Positions 22,253 through 34,565 of a DNA stretch of 64,000 nucleotides are shown here, piece by piece. The stretch is taken from contig NZ_QBJD02000007.1 of NCBI RefSeq assembly GCF_003057745.1, positions 185,436 to 249,435 of the forward strand, in the 5' to 3' direction. The notes under the pieces were generated by a model. It ran no database searches, was not told the DNA's origin, and worked only from the letters and a program-made list of their open reading frames with translations. Origin of the DNA: Enterobacter sp. RIT418 (lineage in GTDB: Bacteria > Pseudomonadota > Gammaproteobacteria > Enterobacterales > Enterobacteriaceae). The position numbers and the translations under genes are program-made. The first letter of the stretch is position 1; each line of letters starts with the position of its first letter.

Positions 22253-23328
22253 TTTGGCTGGCCGAGCATTTGGTCAAATATTATTCAGGCTTTAACGTCT
22301 TTTCGTATCTGACGTTTCGCGCCATCGTCAGCCTGCTGACCGCGCTGTTCATCTCATTGTGGATGGGCCCGCGCATGATCGCCCGTCTGCAAAAACTCTC
22401 ATTTGGTCAGGTTGTTCGAAACGACGGCCCCGAGTCACACTTCAGCAAGCGCGGCACGCCAACGATGGGCGGGATTATGATCCTGACCGCCATCGTGGTC
22501 TCCGTGCTGCTGTGGGCCTATCCATCTAACCCGTACGTCTGGTGCGTGCTGACCGTACTGATTGGCTACGGAATCATTGGCTTTGTCGACGACTACCGCA
22601 AGGTGGTCCGAAAAGACACTAAGGGCCTGATTGCCCGCTGGAAGTACTTCTGGATGTCGGTGATTGCGCTGGGCGTGGCCTTCGCGCTTTACCTGGCGGG
22701 AAAAGATACGCCGGCCACCGAGCTTGTCGTTCCGTTCTTTAAGGACGTGATGCCGCAGCTGGGGCTGTTCTACATCCTGCTGGCCTATTTCGTGATCGTC
22801 GGGACCGGCAACGCCGTCAACCTCACGGACGGTCTGGATGGCCTGGCGATTATGCCAACCGTCTTTGTCGCCGCGGGCTTCGCGCTGGTGGCGTGGGCGA
22901 CCGGTAACATGAACTTTGCCAACTACCTGCATATTCCTTATCTGCGCCACGCCGGGGAGCTGGTGATTGTCTGTACGGCAATTGTCGGCGCGGGCCTTGG
23001 CTTCCTGTGGTTTAACACCTATCCGGCTCAGGTCTTTATGGGGGACGTCGGATCGCTGGCTCTGGGCGGCGCGCTGGGTATTATTGCCGTGCTGCTGCGC
23101 CAGGAGTTTCTGCTGGTGATTATGGGCGGCGTATTCGTGGTGGAGACCCTGTCGGTGATCCTGCAGGTCGGCTCCTTCAAGCTGCGCGGACAGCGCATTT
23201 TCCGCATGGCGCCTATTCACCACCACTATGAACTGAAAGGCTGGCCGGAACCGCGCGTGATTGTGCGCTTCTGGATTATTTCGCTGATGCTGGTGCTGAT
23301 TGGCCTGGCAACGCTGAAGGTACGTTAA
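22246..23328 (+). CDS. mraY: MraY, phospho-MurNAc-pentapeptide translocase
   Basis: Integral inner-membrane enzyme that moves phospho-MurNAc-pentapeptide to undecaprenyl phosphate, making lipid I. It has 360 residues with about ten hydrophobic helices. Catalytic motifs are visible: GFVDDYRKV with the DD pair, [10 protein letters not shown], and [11 protein letters not shown]. The [11 protein letters not shown] loop is the family HHH motif. The gene starts inside the end of murF. Confidence 0.97.
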   Translation: MLVWLAEHLVKYYSGFNVFSYLTFRAIVSLLTALFISLWMGPRMIARLQKLSFGQVVRNDGPESHFSKRGTPTMGGIMILTAIVVSVLLWAYPSNPYVWCVLTVLIGYGIIGFVDDYRKVVRKDTKGLIARWKYFWMSVIALGVAFALYLAGKDTPATELVVPFFKDVMPQLGLFYILLAYFVIVGTGNAVNLTDGLDGLAIMPTVFVAAGFALVAWATGNMNFANYLHIPYLRHAGELVIVCTAIVGAGLGFLWFNTYPAQVFMGDVGSLALGGALGIIAVLLRQEFLLVIMGGVFVVETLSVILQVGSFKLRGQRIFRMAPIHHHYELKGWPEPRVIVRFWIISLMLVLIGLATLKVR

Positions 23329-23330
23329 TC

Positions 23331-24647
23331 ATGGCAGATTACCAGGGTAAAAAAGTCGTTATCATCGGGTTAGGCCTGACCGGCCTTTCCTGCGTGGACT
23401 TTTTCCTTGCGCGTGGCGTCACGCCGCGCGTGATGGACACGCGTGTCTCTCCGCCGGGTCTGGACACGCTGCCGGAGCAGGTTGAACGCCACCTTGGTGG
23501 TCTGAATGATAACTGGCTGCTGGCCGCCGATCTGATTGTTGCCAGCCCGGGCATGGCGCTGGCACATCCTTCATTAAGCGCGGCAGCGGATGCGGGCGTT
23601 GAAATTGTTGGCGATATCGAGCTGTTTTGCCGCGAGGCGCAGGCGCCGGTTATCGCCATCACCGGTTCTAACGGAAAAAGCACCGTCACCACGCTGGTGG
23701 GCGAGATGGCCAAAGCGGCGGGCATGAACGTTGGCGTCGGCGGAAATATCGGCCTCCCGGCCCTGATGCTGCTGGATAAAGGCTGCGAGCTTTACGTTCT
23801 CGAGCTTTCAAGCTTCCAGTTGGAAACAACTTCCAGCCTGCGAGCCGCGGCGGCGACGATCCTGAACGTGACCGAAGACCATATGGACAGATATCCGTTT
23901 GGCCTTCAGCAGTACCGTGCCGCTAAGCTGCGCGTCTATGAAAACGCCAAAGTATGCGTGGTGAATGCCGATGATGCTTTGACCATGCCGGTACGCGGCG
24001 CGGACGAGCGCTGCATCAGCTTTGGCATCACCATGGGTGACTACCACCTGAACCGCCAGCAGGGCGAGACCTGGCTGCGCGTGAAGGGCGAAAAAGTGCT
24101 GAACGTGAAGGAGATGAAGCTTTCCGGCCAGCATAACTACACCAATGCCCTGGCGGCGCTGGCGCTGGCGGATGCCGTTGGCCTGCCGCGTTCGTCGAGC
24201 CTTCAGGCGCTGACCACCTTTACCGGCCTGGCTCACCGCTTCCAGCTGGCGCTGGAACACAACGGCGTACGCTGGATTAACGACTCCAAGGCGACGAACG
24301 TCGGCAGCACCGAAGCCGCGCTGAACGGCCTGCACGTTGACGGCACGCTGCACCTGCTGCTGGGCGGCGACGGCAAATCAGCTGACTTCTCCTCTCTGAA
24401 GCAGTATCTCGCCGGGGATAACGTTCGCCTGTACTGCTTCGGCCGCGATGGAAGCGAACTTGCCGCGCTGCGCCCTGACGTCTCTGAGCAAACCGAAACG
24501 ATGGAGCAGGCGATGCGCCTGATTGCGCCGCGCGTGAAGCAGGGCGATATGGTGCTGCTCTCACCGGCATGCGCAAGCCTCGATCAGTTTAAAAATTTCG
24601 AACAGCGTGGCGATGTCTTTACCCGCCTGGCGAAGGAGTTAGGCTGA
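23331..24647 (+). CDS. murD: MurD, UDP-MurNAc-L-Ala D-Glu ligase
   Basis: Adds D-glutamate to UDP-MurNAc-L-alanine in the cytoplasm. It has 438 residues, as in E. coli. The N-terminal Rossmann-type UMAG domain starts [14 protein letters not shown]. The ATP loop is [11 protein letters not shown] near residue 111. [11 protein letters not shown] and [11 protein letters not shown] are Mur-ligase signatures. Its TGA overlaps the ftsW ATG by one base. Confidence 0.97.
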   Translation: MADYQGKKVVIIGLGLTGLSCVDFFLARGVTPRVMDTRVSPPGLDTLPEQVERHLGGLNDNWLLAADLIVASPGMALAHPSLSAAADAGVEIVGDIELFCREAQAPVIAITGSNGKSTVTTLVGEMAKAAGMNVGVGGNIGLPALMLLDKGCELYVLELSSFQLETTSSLRAAAATILNVTEDHMDRYPFGLQQYRAAKLRVYENAKVCVVNADDALTMPVRGADERCISFGITMGDYHLNRQQGETWLRVKGEKVLNVKEMKLSGQHNYTNALAALALADAVGLPRSSSLQALTTFTGLAHRFQLALEHNGVRWINDSKATNVGSTEAALNGLHVDGTLHLLLGGDGKSADFSSLKQYLAGDNVRLYCFGRDGSELAALRPDVSEQTETMEQAMRLIAPRVKQGDMVLLSPACASLDQFKNFEQRGDVFTRLAKELG

Positions 24648-25891
24648 TGCGTTTATCTTTCCCTCGCCTGAGAATGCCGCGCCTGCCAGGATTTGGCATC
24701 CTGGCGTGGCTGTTTGCGGCGCTTAAAGGCTGGGTAATGGCGTCGCGGGAGAAAGATTCCGACAGCCTGATCATGTACGACCGCATGTTGTTCTGGCTGA
24801 CGCTGGGGCTGGCGGCGATTGGTTTTATTATGGTGACGTCGGCATCGATGCCCGTTGGGCAGCGTCTTGCCAACGATCCGTTCCTGTTTGCCAAACGCGA
24901 TGGCCTGTACATCATTCTGGCGTTCTGCCTGGCGCTGATTACCCTGCGCCTGCCGATGACGTTCTGGCAGCGCCACAGTACGGCGATGCTGATTGCGTCT
25001 ATCATCATGCTGCTTATCGTGCTGGTCGTCGGTAGCTCCGTTAACGGGGCATCGCGCTGGATCGCGTTTGGTCCGCTGCGCATACAGCCCGCGGAGTTTA
25101 CCAAGCTGTCGCTGTTCTGCTACCTGGCCAACTACCTGGTGCGCAAGGTAGATGAAGTGCGAAACAACCTGCGCGGCTTCCTGAAACCGATGGGCGTGAT
25201 TCTGGTGCTGGCTATTTTGCTCCTGGCGCAGCCTGACCTTGGTACCGTTGTGGTACTGTTCGTGACCACGCTGGCCATGCTGTTCCTCGCCGGGGCGAAG
25301 CTGTGGCAGTTCATCGCGATTATCGGGATGGGGATTTCGGCGGTTGTTCTGCTGATCCTCGCCGAACCGTATCGTATTCGACGCGTTACCTCCTTCTGGA
25401 ACCCGTGGGAAGACCCCTTCGGCAGCGGTTATCAGCTGACGCAGTCGCTGATGGCGTTTGGCCGCGGCGAACTCTGGGGACAAGGGCTGGGTAACTCCGT
25501 CCAAAAACTGGAGTATTTACCCGAGGCACATACCGACTTTATCTTCTCCATCATTGGGGAAGAACTGGGTTATATCGGTGTGGTATTGGCGCTTTTAATG
25601 GTATTCTTCGTCGCTTTCCGCGCCATGTCGATTGGCCGTAAAGCGCTGGAGATCGATCACCGCTTCTCAGGTTTCTTAGCCTGCTCAATTGGTATCTGGT
25701 TTAGCTTCCAGGCGCTGGTTAACGTTGGGGCCGCAGCAGGTATGCTGCCGACCAAAGGCCTGACGTTGCCGCTGATCAGCTATGGTGGTTCGAGCCTGTT
25801 GATTATGTCGACGGCCATTATGTTTTTGTTACGCATAGATTATGAGACGCGTCTGGAGAAAGCCCAGGCGTTTACGCGAGGTTCACGATGA
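24647..25891 (+). CDS. ftsW: FtsW, septal peptidoglycan glycosyltransferase (SEDS)
   Basis: SEDS-family membrane enzyme that polymerises lipid II at the septum with FtsI. It has 414 residues with about ten membrane helices after a basic cytoplasmic N-terminus. The SEDS signatures include [21 protein letters not shown] and [16 protein letters not shown], and the loop [13 protein letters not shown] carries the catalytic Asp region. It shares ATGA with murG. Confidence 0.97.
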   Translation: MRLSFPRLRMPRLPGFGILAWLFAALKGWVMASREKDSDSLIMYDRMLFWLTLGLAAIGFIMVTSASMPVGQRLANDPFLFAKRDGLYIILAFCLALITLRLPMTFWQRHSTAMLIASIIMLLIVLVVGSSVNGASRWIAFGPLRIQPAEFTKLSLFCYLANYLVRKVDEVRNNLRGFLKPMGVILVLAILLLAQPDLGTVVVLFVTTLAMLFLAGAKLWQFIAIIGMGISAVVLLILAEPYRIRRVTSFWNPWEDPFGSGYQLTQSLMAFGRGELWGQGLGNSVQKLEYLPEAHTDFIFSIIGEELGYIGVVLALLMVFFVAFRAMSIGRKALEIDHRFSGFLACSIGIWFSFQALVNVGAAAGMLPTKGLTLPLISYGGSSLLIMSTAIMFLLRIDYETRLEKAQAFTRGSR

Positions 25892-26952
25892 ATCAACCGA
25901 AGCGGTTAATGGTGATGGCAGGCGGTACCGGCGGACACGTGTTCCCGGGGCTGGCGGTTGCGCACCATTTGATGGAGCAGGGCTGGCAGGTACGCTGGCT
26001 CGGAACCGCGGACCGTATGGAAGCCGACCTGGTACCGAAGCACGGGATTGAGATCGACTTTATTCGCATTTCCGGCCTGCGGGGCAAAGGCGCTAAGGCG
26101 CTGCTTTTGGCTCCCGTCCGTATTTTCAATGCCTGGCGCCAGGCCCGCGCGATCATGAAGCGCTTTAAGCCTGACGTTGTGCTGGGTATGGGTGGCTATG
26201 TTTCTGGGCCAGGCGGGCTTGCCGCGTGGTCTTTGGGTATTCCCGTTGTGCTGCACGAGCAGAACGGTATAGCCGGGTTGACTAACAAATGGCTGGCGAA
26301 AATAGCCACCAAGGTCCTGCAGGCATTCCCGGGCGCATTTCCGAAAGCGGACGTGGTAGGCAACCCGGTTCGCGTGGACGTGCTGGCACTTCCGCTGCCT
26401 GAAGAGCGTCTGAGCGGTCGTGAAGGGCCGGTCCGCGTGCTGGTCGTTGGCGGTTCCCAGGGGGCGCGCGTCTTAAACCTGACGATGCCTCAGGCTGCCG
26501 CAAAGCTGGGTAGCGCGGTAACGATCTGGCACCAGAGCGGGAAAGGCGCGCAGCAGATGGTTGAGCAGGGCTACGCCGAGGCGGGCCAGCCGCAGCACAA
26601 GGTGACGGAATTTATCGACGACATGGCCGCAGCTTACGCCTGGGCCGACGTCGTGGTGTGTCGCTCCGGCGCGCTGACGGTGAGCGAAATCGCCGCTGCG
26701 GGTTTACCCGCGGTGTTTGTGCCTTTCCAGCACAAAGACCGCCAGCAGTACTGGAATGCGCTGCCGCTTGAACAGGCCGGCGCCGCAAAAATTTTTGAAC
26801 AGCCGCAGTTTACCGCTGAGGCGGTCGCCACCACCCTGGCGGGCTGGAACCGTGAAACATTGCTGGAGATGGCCGCGCGCGCGCGCGCAACGGCCATTCC
26901 CGATTCGACGGAACGGGTGGCAAAAGAAGTGAGCCTGGCAGCACGGGCTTAA
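25888..26952 (+). CDS. murG: MurG, lipid II-forming GlcNAc transferase
   Basis: Peripheral membrane glycosyltransferase (GT28) that adds GlcNAc to lipid I to make lipid II. It has 354 residues. The N-terminal G-rich loop is [16 protein letters not shown] second glycine loop, [11 protein letters not shown], opens the C-terminal domain. [24 protein letters not shown] contains the UDP-GlcNAc contact segment. It overlaps ftsW by 4 bp and is 56 bp from murC. Confidence 0.97.
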   Translation: MNQPKRLMVMAGGTGGHVFPGLAVAHHLMEQGWQVRWLGTADRMEADLVPKHGIEIDFIRISGLRGKGAKALLLAPVRIFNAWRQARAIMKRFKPDVVLGMGGYVSGPGGLAAWSLGIPVVLHEQNGIAGLTNKWLAKIATKVLQAFPGAFPKADVVGNPVRVDVLALPLPEERLSGREGPVRVLVVGGSQGARVLNLTMPQAAAKLGSAVTIWHQSGKGAQQMVEQGYAEAGQPQHKVTEFIDDMAAAYAWADVVVCRSGALTVSEIAAAGLPAVFVPFQHKDRQQYWNALPLEQAGAAKIFEQPQFTAEAVATTLAGWNRETLLEMAARARATAIPDSTERVAKEVSLAARA

Positions 26953-27008
26953 CCCTCGCAGCGCGTGTTGCGCTGCACGAATTTTAAGTAGTCGATGGCG
27001 TTTAGAGA

Positions 27009-28484
27009 ATGAATACACAACAACTGGCAAAACTGCGTTCAATCGTGCCCGAGATGCGTCGCGTCCGGCACATTCACTTTGTCGGCATTGGCGGTGCTGG
27101 CATGGGCGGTATTGCCGAAGTGTTGGCGAACGAAGGTTACCAGATCAGTGGTTCCGATCTGGCCCCCAACCCTGTTACGCAGCAGCTGGCGTCGCTTGGG
27201 GCGACTATCTATTTCAACCACCGTCCGGAAAACGTGAGCGACGCGAGCGTGGTGGTGGTTTCAAGCGCTATCTCCTCTGATAACCCGGAAATTGTTGCCG
27301 CGCATGAAGCGCGTATTCCGGTCATCCGCCGCGCTGAAATGCTGGCAGAGCTGATGCGCTTTCGCCACGGTATTGCCGTTGCGGGGACGCACGGTAAAAC
27401 CACGACCACGGCGATGGTGTCCAGCATTTACGCCGAAGCGGGCCTGGACCCAACCTTCGTTAACGGTGGTCTGGTAAAAGCAGCGGGCGTTCACGCGCGC
27501 CTGGGCCACAGCCGTTACCTCATTGCGGAAGCGGATGAGAGCGACGCGTCGTTCCTTCACCTGCAGCCGATGGTGGCGATCGTCACCAACATCGAAGCCG
27601 ACCACATGGATACCTACCAGGGCGACTTCGAAAATTTAAAACAGACCTTTATTAATTTCCTGCACAACCTGCCGTTTTATGGTCGTGCGGTTATGTGCGT
27701 AGACGACCCGGTGATCCGTGAGCTGTTGCCGCGCGTTGGGCGTCAAATTACGACGTACGGCTTTAGTGAAGATGCCGACGTTCGCGTGGAGGATTACAAA
27801 CAGCTGGGCGCGCAGGGGCATTTCACCCTGGCGCGTCAGGACAAAGAGCTGCTTCACGTCACGCTTAACGCGCCTGGGCGCCACAACGCCCTCAATGCGG
27901 CGGCGGCCGTTGCGGTCGCAACGGAAGAAGGCATCGACGACGACGCCATTCTGCGCGCGCTGGAAAGCTTCCAGGGCACGGGCCGTCGTTTTGACTTCCT
28001 CGGCGAATATCCGCTGGAGTCGGTAAACGGCAAGCCGGGAACGGCCATGCTGGTAGATGACTACGGTCACCACCCAACGGAAGTCGACGCCACCATTAAG
28101 GCGGCGCGCGCGGGCTGGCCGGAAAAAAATCTGGTGATGATTTTCCAGCCGCACCGTTATACCCGTACTCGCGATCTGTATGACGACTTCGCGAGCGTGC
28201 TGTCACAGGTTGATACGCTGCTAATGCTGGATGTTTATTCAGCGGGCGAAACTCCGATTCCGGGCGCGGACAGTCGTTCTCTGTGTCGAACCATTCGGGG
28301 ACGCGGTAAAGTAGACCCTATTTTGGTTTCGGACCCCGCAGAGGTGGCCGAAATCCTCGCGCCGGTCCTGACGGGGAACGATCTGGTGCTCATTCAGGGT
28401 GCGGGAAATATCGGCAAAATCGCCCGTACCTTAGCCGAAATCAAACTGAAGCCGCAAACCCAGGAGGACGAGCATCATGGCTGA
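27009..28484 (+). CDS. murC: MurC, UDP-MurNAc L-alanine ligase
   Basis: First Mur ligase, adding L-alanine to UDP-MurNAc. It has 491 residues, as in E. coli. An N-terminal Rossmann domain ([17 protein letters not shown]) is followed by the ATP loop [12 protein letters not shown] near residue 125 and the signature [11 protein letters not shown]. The end overlaps ddlB by 8 bp. Confidence 0.97.
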   Translation: MNTQQLAKLRSIVPEMRRVRHIHFVGIGGAGMGGIAEVLANEGYQISGSDLAPNPVTQQLASLGATIYFNHRPENVSDASVVVVSSAISSDNPEIVAAHEARIPVIRRAEMLAELMRFRHGIAVAGTHGKTTTTAMVSSIYAEAGLDPTFVNGGLVKAAGVHARLGHSRYLIAEADESDASFLHLQPMVAIVTNIEADHMDTYQGDFENLKQTFINFLHNLPFYGRAVMCVDDPVIRELLPRVGRQITTYGFSEDADVRVEDYKQLGAQGHFTLARQDKELLHVTLNAPGRHNALNAAAAVAVATEEGIDDDAILRALESFQGTGRRFDFLGEYPLESVNGKPGTAMLVDDYGHHPTEVDATIKAARAGWPEKNLVMIFQPHRYTRTRDLYDDFASVLSQVDTLLMLDVYSAGETPIPGADSRSLCRTIRGRGKVDPILVSDPAEVAEILAPVLTGNDLVLIQGAGNIGKIARTLAEIKLKPQTQEDEHHG

Positions 28485-29397
28485 TAAGATTGCTGTCCTG
28501 TTTGGCGGCACCTCCACCGAGCGTGAGGTTTCACTCAATTCCGGCGCTGCCGTTCTGGCTGGCCTGCGTGAAGGTGGCGTAGACGCACACCCGGTCGATC
28601 CAAAAGAGGTCGATGTTACGCAGCTCAAAGCGATGGGCTTCGATAAAGCCTTTATTGCGCTGCACGGACGCGGTGGTGAAGACGGTACCCTGCAAGGGCT
28701 GCTGGAGCTGATCGGCATGCCGTATACCGGCAGCGGCGTGATGGCGTCGGCGATCTCGATGGATAAACTGCGCAGCAAGCTGCTGTGGCAGGGCGCTGGA
28801 TTGCCGGTTGCGCCGTGGGTTGCGCTGACGCGCCGCGAATGTGAATTAGGCCTCTCTGATAGCGTTAATACGCGCATTGCAGAGCTGGGCCTTCCGGTTA
28901 TTGTTAAGCCGAGCCGCGAAGGGTCGAGCGTTGGAATGTCCAAAGTTGACGAAGCTGGCAAATTGGCAGATGCGTTAAAACTGGCATTTCAACATGATGA
29001 AGAGGTTCTGATCGAAAAATGGCTGAGCGGGCCGGAATTTACCGTAGCCATGCTGGGTGAAGAAATTTTACCGTCAATTCGCATTCAACCCGCTGGCGTC
29101 TTCTATGATTATGAGGCGAAGTATCTCTCTGATGAGACGCAATATTTCTGCCCAAGTGGTCTTGAAGCAGAACGTGAAGCAGATTTACAGTCCCTGGTGC
29201 TTAAAGCCTGGAATATTTTGGGCTGCCGTGGCTGGGGGCGCATTGATGTGATGCTCGACGGTGATGGGCAATTTTATTTGCTGGAAGCGAATACGTCTCC
29301 AGGCATGACCAGCCACAGCCTTGTGCCAATGGCCGCGCGTCAGGCTGGGATGAGCTTCTCGCAGTTAGTTGTACGTATTCTGGACCAGGCGGGCTGA
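28477..29397 (+). CDS. ddlB: DdlB, D-alanine-D-alanine ligase B
   Basis: ATP-grasp enzyme that makes the D-Ala-D-Ala dipeptide used by MurF. It has 306 residues, as in E. coli. [16 protein letters not shown] at the N-terminus and [14 protein letters not shown] are D-Ala ligase signatures. [15 protein letters not shown] is the ATP-binding flap and [13 protein letters not shown] the metal-binding end. The Tyr of the MPYTGSG loop is kept, which marks D-Ala-D-Ala rather than D-Ala-D-Lac specificity. One base separates it from ftsQ. Confidence 0.97.
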   Translation: MADKIAVLFGGTSTEREVSLNSGAAVLAGLREGGVDAHPVDPKEVDVTQLKAMGFDKAFIALHGRGGEDGTLQGLLELIGMPYTGSGVMASAISMDKLRSKLLWQGAGLPVAPWVALTRRECELGLSDSVNTRIAELGLPVIVKPSREGSSVGMSKVDEAGKLADALKLAFQHDEEVLIEKWLSGPEFTVAMLGEEILPSIRIQPAGVFYDYEAKYLSDETQYFCPSGLEAEREADLQSLVLKAWNILGCRGWGRIDVMLDGDGQFYLLEANTSPGMTSHSLVPMAARQAGMSFSQLVVRILDQAG

Positions 29398-29398
29398 T

Positions 29399-30241
29399 AT
29401 GTCGCAGGCTGCATTGAACACGCGCAACCGTGATGATGAGGAAGACTATTCTTCTTCGCGGCGGAGTAATGGAACGCGTCTTGCAGGGATTATTTTCCTT
29501 CTGGGCGTGCTGTTTACCGTGTTTATCAGCGGCTGGATGGTGCTGGGCTGGATGGAAGACGCGCAGCGTTTACCGCTCTCGAAGCTGGTGGTGACGGGGG
29601 AGCGCCATTACACGCGTAATGACGATATTCGCCAGTCGATTCTGGCACTTGGGTCGCCTGGCACCTTTATGACCCAGGACGTGAACATTATCCAGAGCCA
29701 GATTGAACGTCTGCCATGGATAAAACAGGCGAGCGTAAGAAAGCAATGGCCTGATGAATTGAAGATTCATCTGGTTGAATATGTGCCCATTGCGCGTTGG
29801 AATGATCAGCACATGGTTGACGTAGACGGAAATTCGTTCAGCGTCCCATCCGATCGCGTCAACAAGCAAAATTTACCGATGTTGTATGGCCCGGAAGGTA
29901 GTGAAAATGAAGTGTTGCAGGGTTTTCGCGACATGGGGCAGGTGCTGGCTAAGGATCGTTTTACGCTGAAGGATGCTGCGATGACGGCGCGCCGCTCGTG
30001 GCAGTTAACGTTAACGAACGGCATTAAGCTCAATCTTGGCCGCGGCGACACCATGAAGCGTCTGGCACGTTTTGTTGAACTCTACCCGGTTCTACAGCAA
30101 CAGGCTCAAACGGACGGCAAACGGATAAGCTATGTTGATTTGCGCTATGACTCAGGCGCAGCAGTCGGTTGGGAGCCGGCTCCGGTCGAGGAACCTAATC
30201 AGCAACAGAATCAGGCACAGGTACAGGCAGAACAACGATGA
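29399..30241 (+). CDS. ftsQ: FtsQ, divisome protein
   Basis: Bitopic membrane protein that scaffolds FtsB and FtsL. The start is the ATG at 29399 ([10 protein letters not shown]), giving 280 residues against 276 in E. coli. A longer reading from 29369 would overlap ddlB and lacks the family start. One membrane helix ([23 protein letters not shown]) lies near residues 27-49. The POTRA domain follows ([20 protein letters not shown]), then the beta domain. The C-terminal tail is Gln-rich and slightly longer than in E. coli. It overlaps ftsA by 4 bp. Confidence 0.96.
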   Translation: MSQAALNTRNRDDEEDYSSSRRSNGTRLAGIIFLLGVLFTVFISGWMVLGWMEDAQRLPLSKLVVTGERHYTRNDDIRQSILALGSPGTFMTQDVNIIQSQIERLPWIKQASVRKQWPDELKIHLVEYVPIARWNDQHMVDVDGNSFSVPSDRVNKQNLPMLYGPEGSENEVLQGFRDMGQVLAKDRFTLKDAAMTARRSWQLTLTNGIKLNLGRGDTMKRLARFVELYPVLQQQAQTDGKRISYVDLRYDSGAAVGWEPAPVEEPNQQQNQAQVQAEQR

Positions 30242-31494
30242 TCAAGGCGACGGACAGAAAACTGGTAGTTGGACTGGAGATTGGCACCGCGAAGGTTGCC
30301 GCTTTAGTAGGGGAAGTTCTGCCCGACGGTATGGTCAATATCATTGGCGTGGGCAGCTGCCCGTCCCGTGGTATGGATAAAGGTGGGGTTAACGACCTTG
30401 AATCGGTGGTGAAATGCGTACAGCGCGCTATCGATCAGGCTGAACTGATGGCAGATTGCCAGATTTCATCTGTCTATCTGGCCCTTTCTGGAAAGCACAT
30501 TAGCTGCCAGAACGAAATTGGCATGGTGCCCATTTCAGAAGAAGAAGTGACGCAGGAAGACGTTGAGAACGTGGTTCACACTGCGAAATCCGTCCGCGTG
30601 CGCGATGAGCACCGCGTGCTGCACGTTATCCCGCAGGAATATGCGATCGATTATCAGGAAGGGATTAAAAACCCGGTCGGTCTTTCCGGCGTGCGTATGC
30701 AGGCAAAAGTGCACCTGATCACATGTCACAACGATATGGCGAAGAACATTGTAAAAGCCGTTGAACGTTGTGGCCTGAAAGTTGACCAACTTATTTTTGC
30801 AGGGCTGGCCGCCAGCTACTCGGTGTTGACCGAAGACGAACGTGAACTGGGCGTCTGTGTGGTCGATATAGGTGGTGGTACAATGGATATCGCCGTGTAT
30901 ACCGGCGGTGCGCTGCGCCACACCAAAGTGATCCCTTATGCAGGGAACGTTGTGACCAGCGACATTGCCTACGCCTTTGGTACGCCACCGAGCGATGCAG
31001 AGGCGATTAAGGTCCGTCACGGCTGCGCGCTGGGCTCTATCGTCGGTAAAGATGAGAGCGTGGAAGTGCCAAGCGTGGGCGGGCGTCCGCCGCGCAGCCT
31101 GCAGCGTCAGACGCTGGCTGAGGTGATTGAGCCGCGTTACACCGAGCTGCTTAACCTGGTCAACGAAGAGATTTTGCAGTTACAGGAACAGCTTCGCCAG
31201 CAGGGTGTGAAACATCATCTCGCGGCGGGGATTGTATTAACCGGCGGGGCAGCGCAAATTGAAGGTCTTGCGGCCTGCGCTCAGCGGGTGTTCCATACGC
31301 AAGTGCGTATTGGTGCACCGCTGAATATTACCGGTTTAACGGATTATGCCCAGGAGCCGTATTACTCAACGGCTGTGGGCCTGCTCCACTACGGGAAAGA
31401 GTCCCATTTGAGTGGTGAAGCAGAAGTGGAAAAACGCGTCTCGGTGGGGTCGTGGGTCAAACGACTGAACACCTGGTTGCGAAAAGAGTTTTAA
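30238..31494 (+). CDS. ftsA: FtsA, actin-like divisome protein
   Basis: Actin-fold ATPase that tethers FtsZ to the membrane and recruits later division proteins. It has 418 residues, two fewer than E. coli, because the linker before the membrane helix reads [13 protein letters not shown]. The ATPase motifs are [28 protein letters not shown] and [11 protein letters not shown]. The C-terminal amphipathic helix [14 protein letters not shown] is the membrane target sequence. ftsZ starts 61 bp downstream. Confidence 0.97.
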   Translation: MIKATDRKLVVGLEIGTAKVAALVGEVLPDGMVNIIGVGSCPSRGMDKGGVNDLESVVKCVQRAIDQAELMADCQISSVYLALSGKHISCQNEIGMVPISEEEVTQEDVENVVHTAKSVRVRDEHRVLHVIPQEYAIDYQEGIKNPVGLSGVRMQAKVHLITCHNDMAKNIVKAVERCGLKVDQLIFAGLAASYSVLTEDERELGVCVVDIGGGTMDIAVYTGGALRHTKVIPYAGNVVTSDIAYAFGTPPSDAEAIKVRHGCALGSIVGKDESVEVPSVGGRPPRSLQRQTLAEVIEPRYTELLNLVNEEILQLQEQLRQQGVKHHLAAGIVLTGGAAQIEGLAACAQRVFHTQVRIGAPLNITGLTDYAQEPYYSTAVGLLHYGKESHLSGEAEVEKRVSVGSWVKRLNTWLRKEF

Positions 31495-31555
31495 TTTTTT
31501 TAAGAGACCGGAGAGAATTAACGGTCTCGGGCGACAGGCACAACGGAGAGAAACT

Positions 31556-32707
31556 ATGTTTGAACCAATGGAATTAACCAACGACGCGGTGATTAAAGTC
31601 ATCGGCGTCGGTGGCGGCGGCGGCAACGCCGTAGAGCATATGGTGCGCGAGCGCATTGAAGGCGTTGAATTTTTCGCGGTAAACACCGATGCGCAGGCAC
31701 TGCGTAAAACGGCCGTAGGCCAGACGATTCAGATCGGTGGCGGTATCACCAAAGGTCTGGGCGCAGGCGCTAACCCGGAAGTCGGCCGCAATGCGGCTGA
31801 AGAAGATCGTGAAGCCCTGCGCGCAGCGCTGGACGGCGCTGACATGGTCTTCATTGCAGCAGGTATGGGCGGCGGTACTGGTACCGGTGCTGCACCTGTT
31901 GTTGCTGAAGTGGCAAAAGATTTGGGTATCCTGACCGTTGCCGTCGTGACCAAGCCTTTCAACTTTGAAGGCAAGAAGCGTATGGCATTTGCGGAGCAGG
32001 GTATCACCGAGCTGTCCAAGCACGTGGACTCTCTGATTACCATTCCGAACGACAAGCTGCTGAAGGTATTGGGACGCGGTATCTCCCTGCTGGATGCGTT
32101 TGGCGCGGCGAACGACGTGCTGAAAGGCGCGGTTCAGGGCATCGCTGAACTGATTACCCGTCCAGGCCTGATGAACGTTGACTTTGCAGACGTTCGCACC
32201 GTGATGTCCGAAATGGGCTACGCGATGATGGGCTCCGGCGTGGCAAGCGGTGAAGACCGTGCAGAAGAAGCCGCTGAAATGGCGATCTCTTCTCCACTGC
32301 TGGAAGATATCGACCTGTCCGGTGCGCGCGGCGTGCTGGTCAACATTACCGCTGGCTTTGACCTGCGTCTGGACGAATTCGAAACTGTGGGTAACACCAT
32401 CCGTGCGTTCGCGTCCGACAACGCGACCGTGGTTATCGGTACATCCCTTGACCCGGAAATGAACGACGAGCTGCGCGTCACGGTTGTTGCTACCGGTATC
32501 GGCATGGACAAGCGTCCTGAGATCACGCTGGTGACCAACAAGCAGGCTCAGCAGCCGGTGATGGATCGTTTCCAGCAGCACGGTATGGCTCCGCTGACTC
32601 AAGAGCAAAAACCAGCTGCGAAAGTGGTGAACGATACCACGCCACAAACCGCGAAAGAGCCGGATTATCTGGACATTCCAGCGTTCCTGCGTAAGCAAGC
32701 TGACTAA
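31556..32707 (+). CDS. ftsZ: FtsZ, tubulin-like division GTPase
   Basis: GTPase that forms the Z ring at mid-cell. It has 383 residues, as in E. coli. The tubulin signature GGGTGTG lies at residues 105-111, and the T7 loop with NVDFADVRTVM supplies the catalytic Asp. A short disordered linker leads to the C-terminal peptide DYLDIPAFLRKQAD, which binds FtsA, ZipA, MinC and ZapD. ZapD is also in this window. The ribosome-binding site GGAGAG lies 7 bases upstream. Confidence 0.98.
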   Translation: MFEPMELTNDAVIKVIGVGGGGGNAVEHMVRERIEGVEFFAVNTDAQALRKTAVGQTIQIGGGITKGLGAGANPEVGRNAAEEDREALRAALDGADMVFIAAGMGGGTGTGAAPVVAEVAKDLGILTVAVVTKPFNFEGKKRMAFAEQGITELSKHVDSLITIPNDKLLKVLGRGISLLDAFGAANDVLKGAVQGIAELITRPGLMNVDFADVRTVMSEMGYAMMGSGVASGEDRAEEAAEMAISSPLLEDIDLSGARGVLVNITAGFDLRLDEFETVGNTIRAFASDNATVVIGTSLDPEMNDELRVTVVATGIGMDKRPEITLVTNKQAQQPVMDRFQQHGMAPLTQEQKPAAKVVNDTTPQTAKEPDYLDIPAFLRKQAD

Positions 32708-32721
32708 GAATTGACTGGAAT

Positions 32722-32750
32722 TTGGGGATTTTCGCTCTTTGTGCTAAACT
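32722..32750 (+). promoter_or_regulatory. Candidate lpxC promoter
   Basis: An extended -10 (TGCTAAACT, hexamer 32745-32750) sits in the ftsZ-lpxC gap, about 59 bp before lpxC. A -35-like TTGGGG lies 17 bp upstream at 32722-32727 and is weak. A promoter in this gap is known in E. coli. Confidence 0.5.
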
Positions 32751-32787
32751 GGCCCACCGTTAGTGAGATACACTCTCGGTTGGATAG

Positions 32788-33726
<939 letters not shown>

Positions 33727-33745
33727 CGGTCTAAGCCGTTTCGTA

Positions 33746-33799
33746 AAAAACGACTGGTTTACCTGGTACTCTCTCCGGCCAGGGAGGCCGGTCGTTTTT
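33746..33799 (+). terminator. lpxC terminator
   Basis: Arms AAAAACGAC (33746-33754) and GTCGTTTTT (33791-33799) extend by three more pairs. A smaller CCTGG/CCAGG hairpin fits inside. The 3' arm ends in a T-run. It closes the dcw/lpxC cluster about 20 bp after the lpxC stop. Confidence 0.8.
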
Positions 33800-34004
33800 A
33801 TTTTTACCCTTTGATTTCTATCTCAGCGTCTTTCGTGATGTCTACGGCGTAGAAAATCTGCGCGTTAGCTGCATTCTTGACCGTTTTTCCCCGCTGTTAA
33901 TCGTCATTCCTGCTGCTGTAGAGTGGCTTTAGTGGTACTATCTTGGCGCTAAAAAAGAATAATCAAACTCAGCCTTACTAAGGCTGGCTTATCTGGTGGA
34001 GCAA

Positions 34005-34508
34005 GTGAGCGGAATACTGACGCGCTGGCGACAATTTGGCAGACGTTACTTCTGGCCGCATCTCTTATTAGGGATGGTCGCGGCGAGCTTCGGCTTGCCT
34101 GTGCTCAGCAACAGTGCCGAGGCGGCGACGCCTGCCAACACCTCCACCACCAAACACGATTTCTCAACGCGGGTTAATTTCACTAATCTCGCGTGGCTTG
34201 AAGCCAGCCGTCGTCCGAATTTCTCCGTCGATTACTGGCAGCAACATGCCATCCGCACGGTTATCCGCCATCTCTCTTTCGCGATGGCACCTCAGACGGT
34301 GCCTGTTGCTGAAGAAACGCTCCCGGTTCAGGCCCATCATCTTGCGCTGCTGGACACGCTGAATGCGCTGCTCACTCAGGACGGCCAGCCGCCGGTTTCC
34401 GTTCGCCAGCCGACGCAAACGGCATTTGTTTCCCCGGCAGCATTCTCTGTCTCTACGTGGATTAGCCAGGCTCATGGCATTCGCGCCGGGCCTACACGCC
34501 TCAGCTAA
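34005..34508 (+). CDS. secM: SecM, secretion monitor and secA regulator
   Basis: Exported protein whose own translation stalls when secretion is poor, which opens the secA ribosome-binding site. The start is taken at the GTG at 34005 ([11 protein letters not shown]), as in E. coli, giving 167 residues. A reading from 33996 adds three residues. A long Sec signal peptide is seen ([26 protein letters not shown]). The arrest motif is intact at the C-terminus: [17 protein letters not shown] at residues 147-163, with four residues after it. The stretch just before the motif differs strongly from E. coli. Confidence 0.95.
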   Translation: MSGILTRWRQFGRRYFWPHLLLGMVAASFGLPVLSNSAEAATPANTSTTKHDFSTRVNFTNLAWLEASRRPNFSVDYWQQHAIRTVIRHLSFAMAPQTVPVAEETLPVQAHHLALLDTLNALLTQDGQPPVSVRQPTQTAFVSPAAFSVSTWISQAHGIRAGPTRLS

Positions 34509-34565
34509 ATTAACTTTTTCAAAACCTTAATTTATCTGCCCAACTGGGGCGTTTGAGAATTTATT

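Noticed and set aside
31574..32698. 374-codon minus-strand frame opposite ftsZ
   Set aside because: Shadow of ftsZ with no ribosome-binding site or known family.
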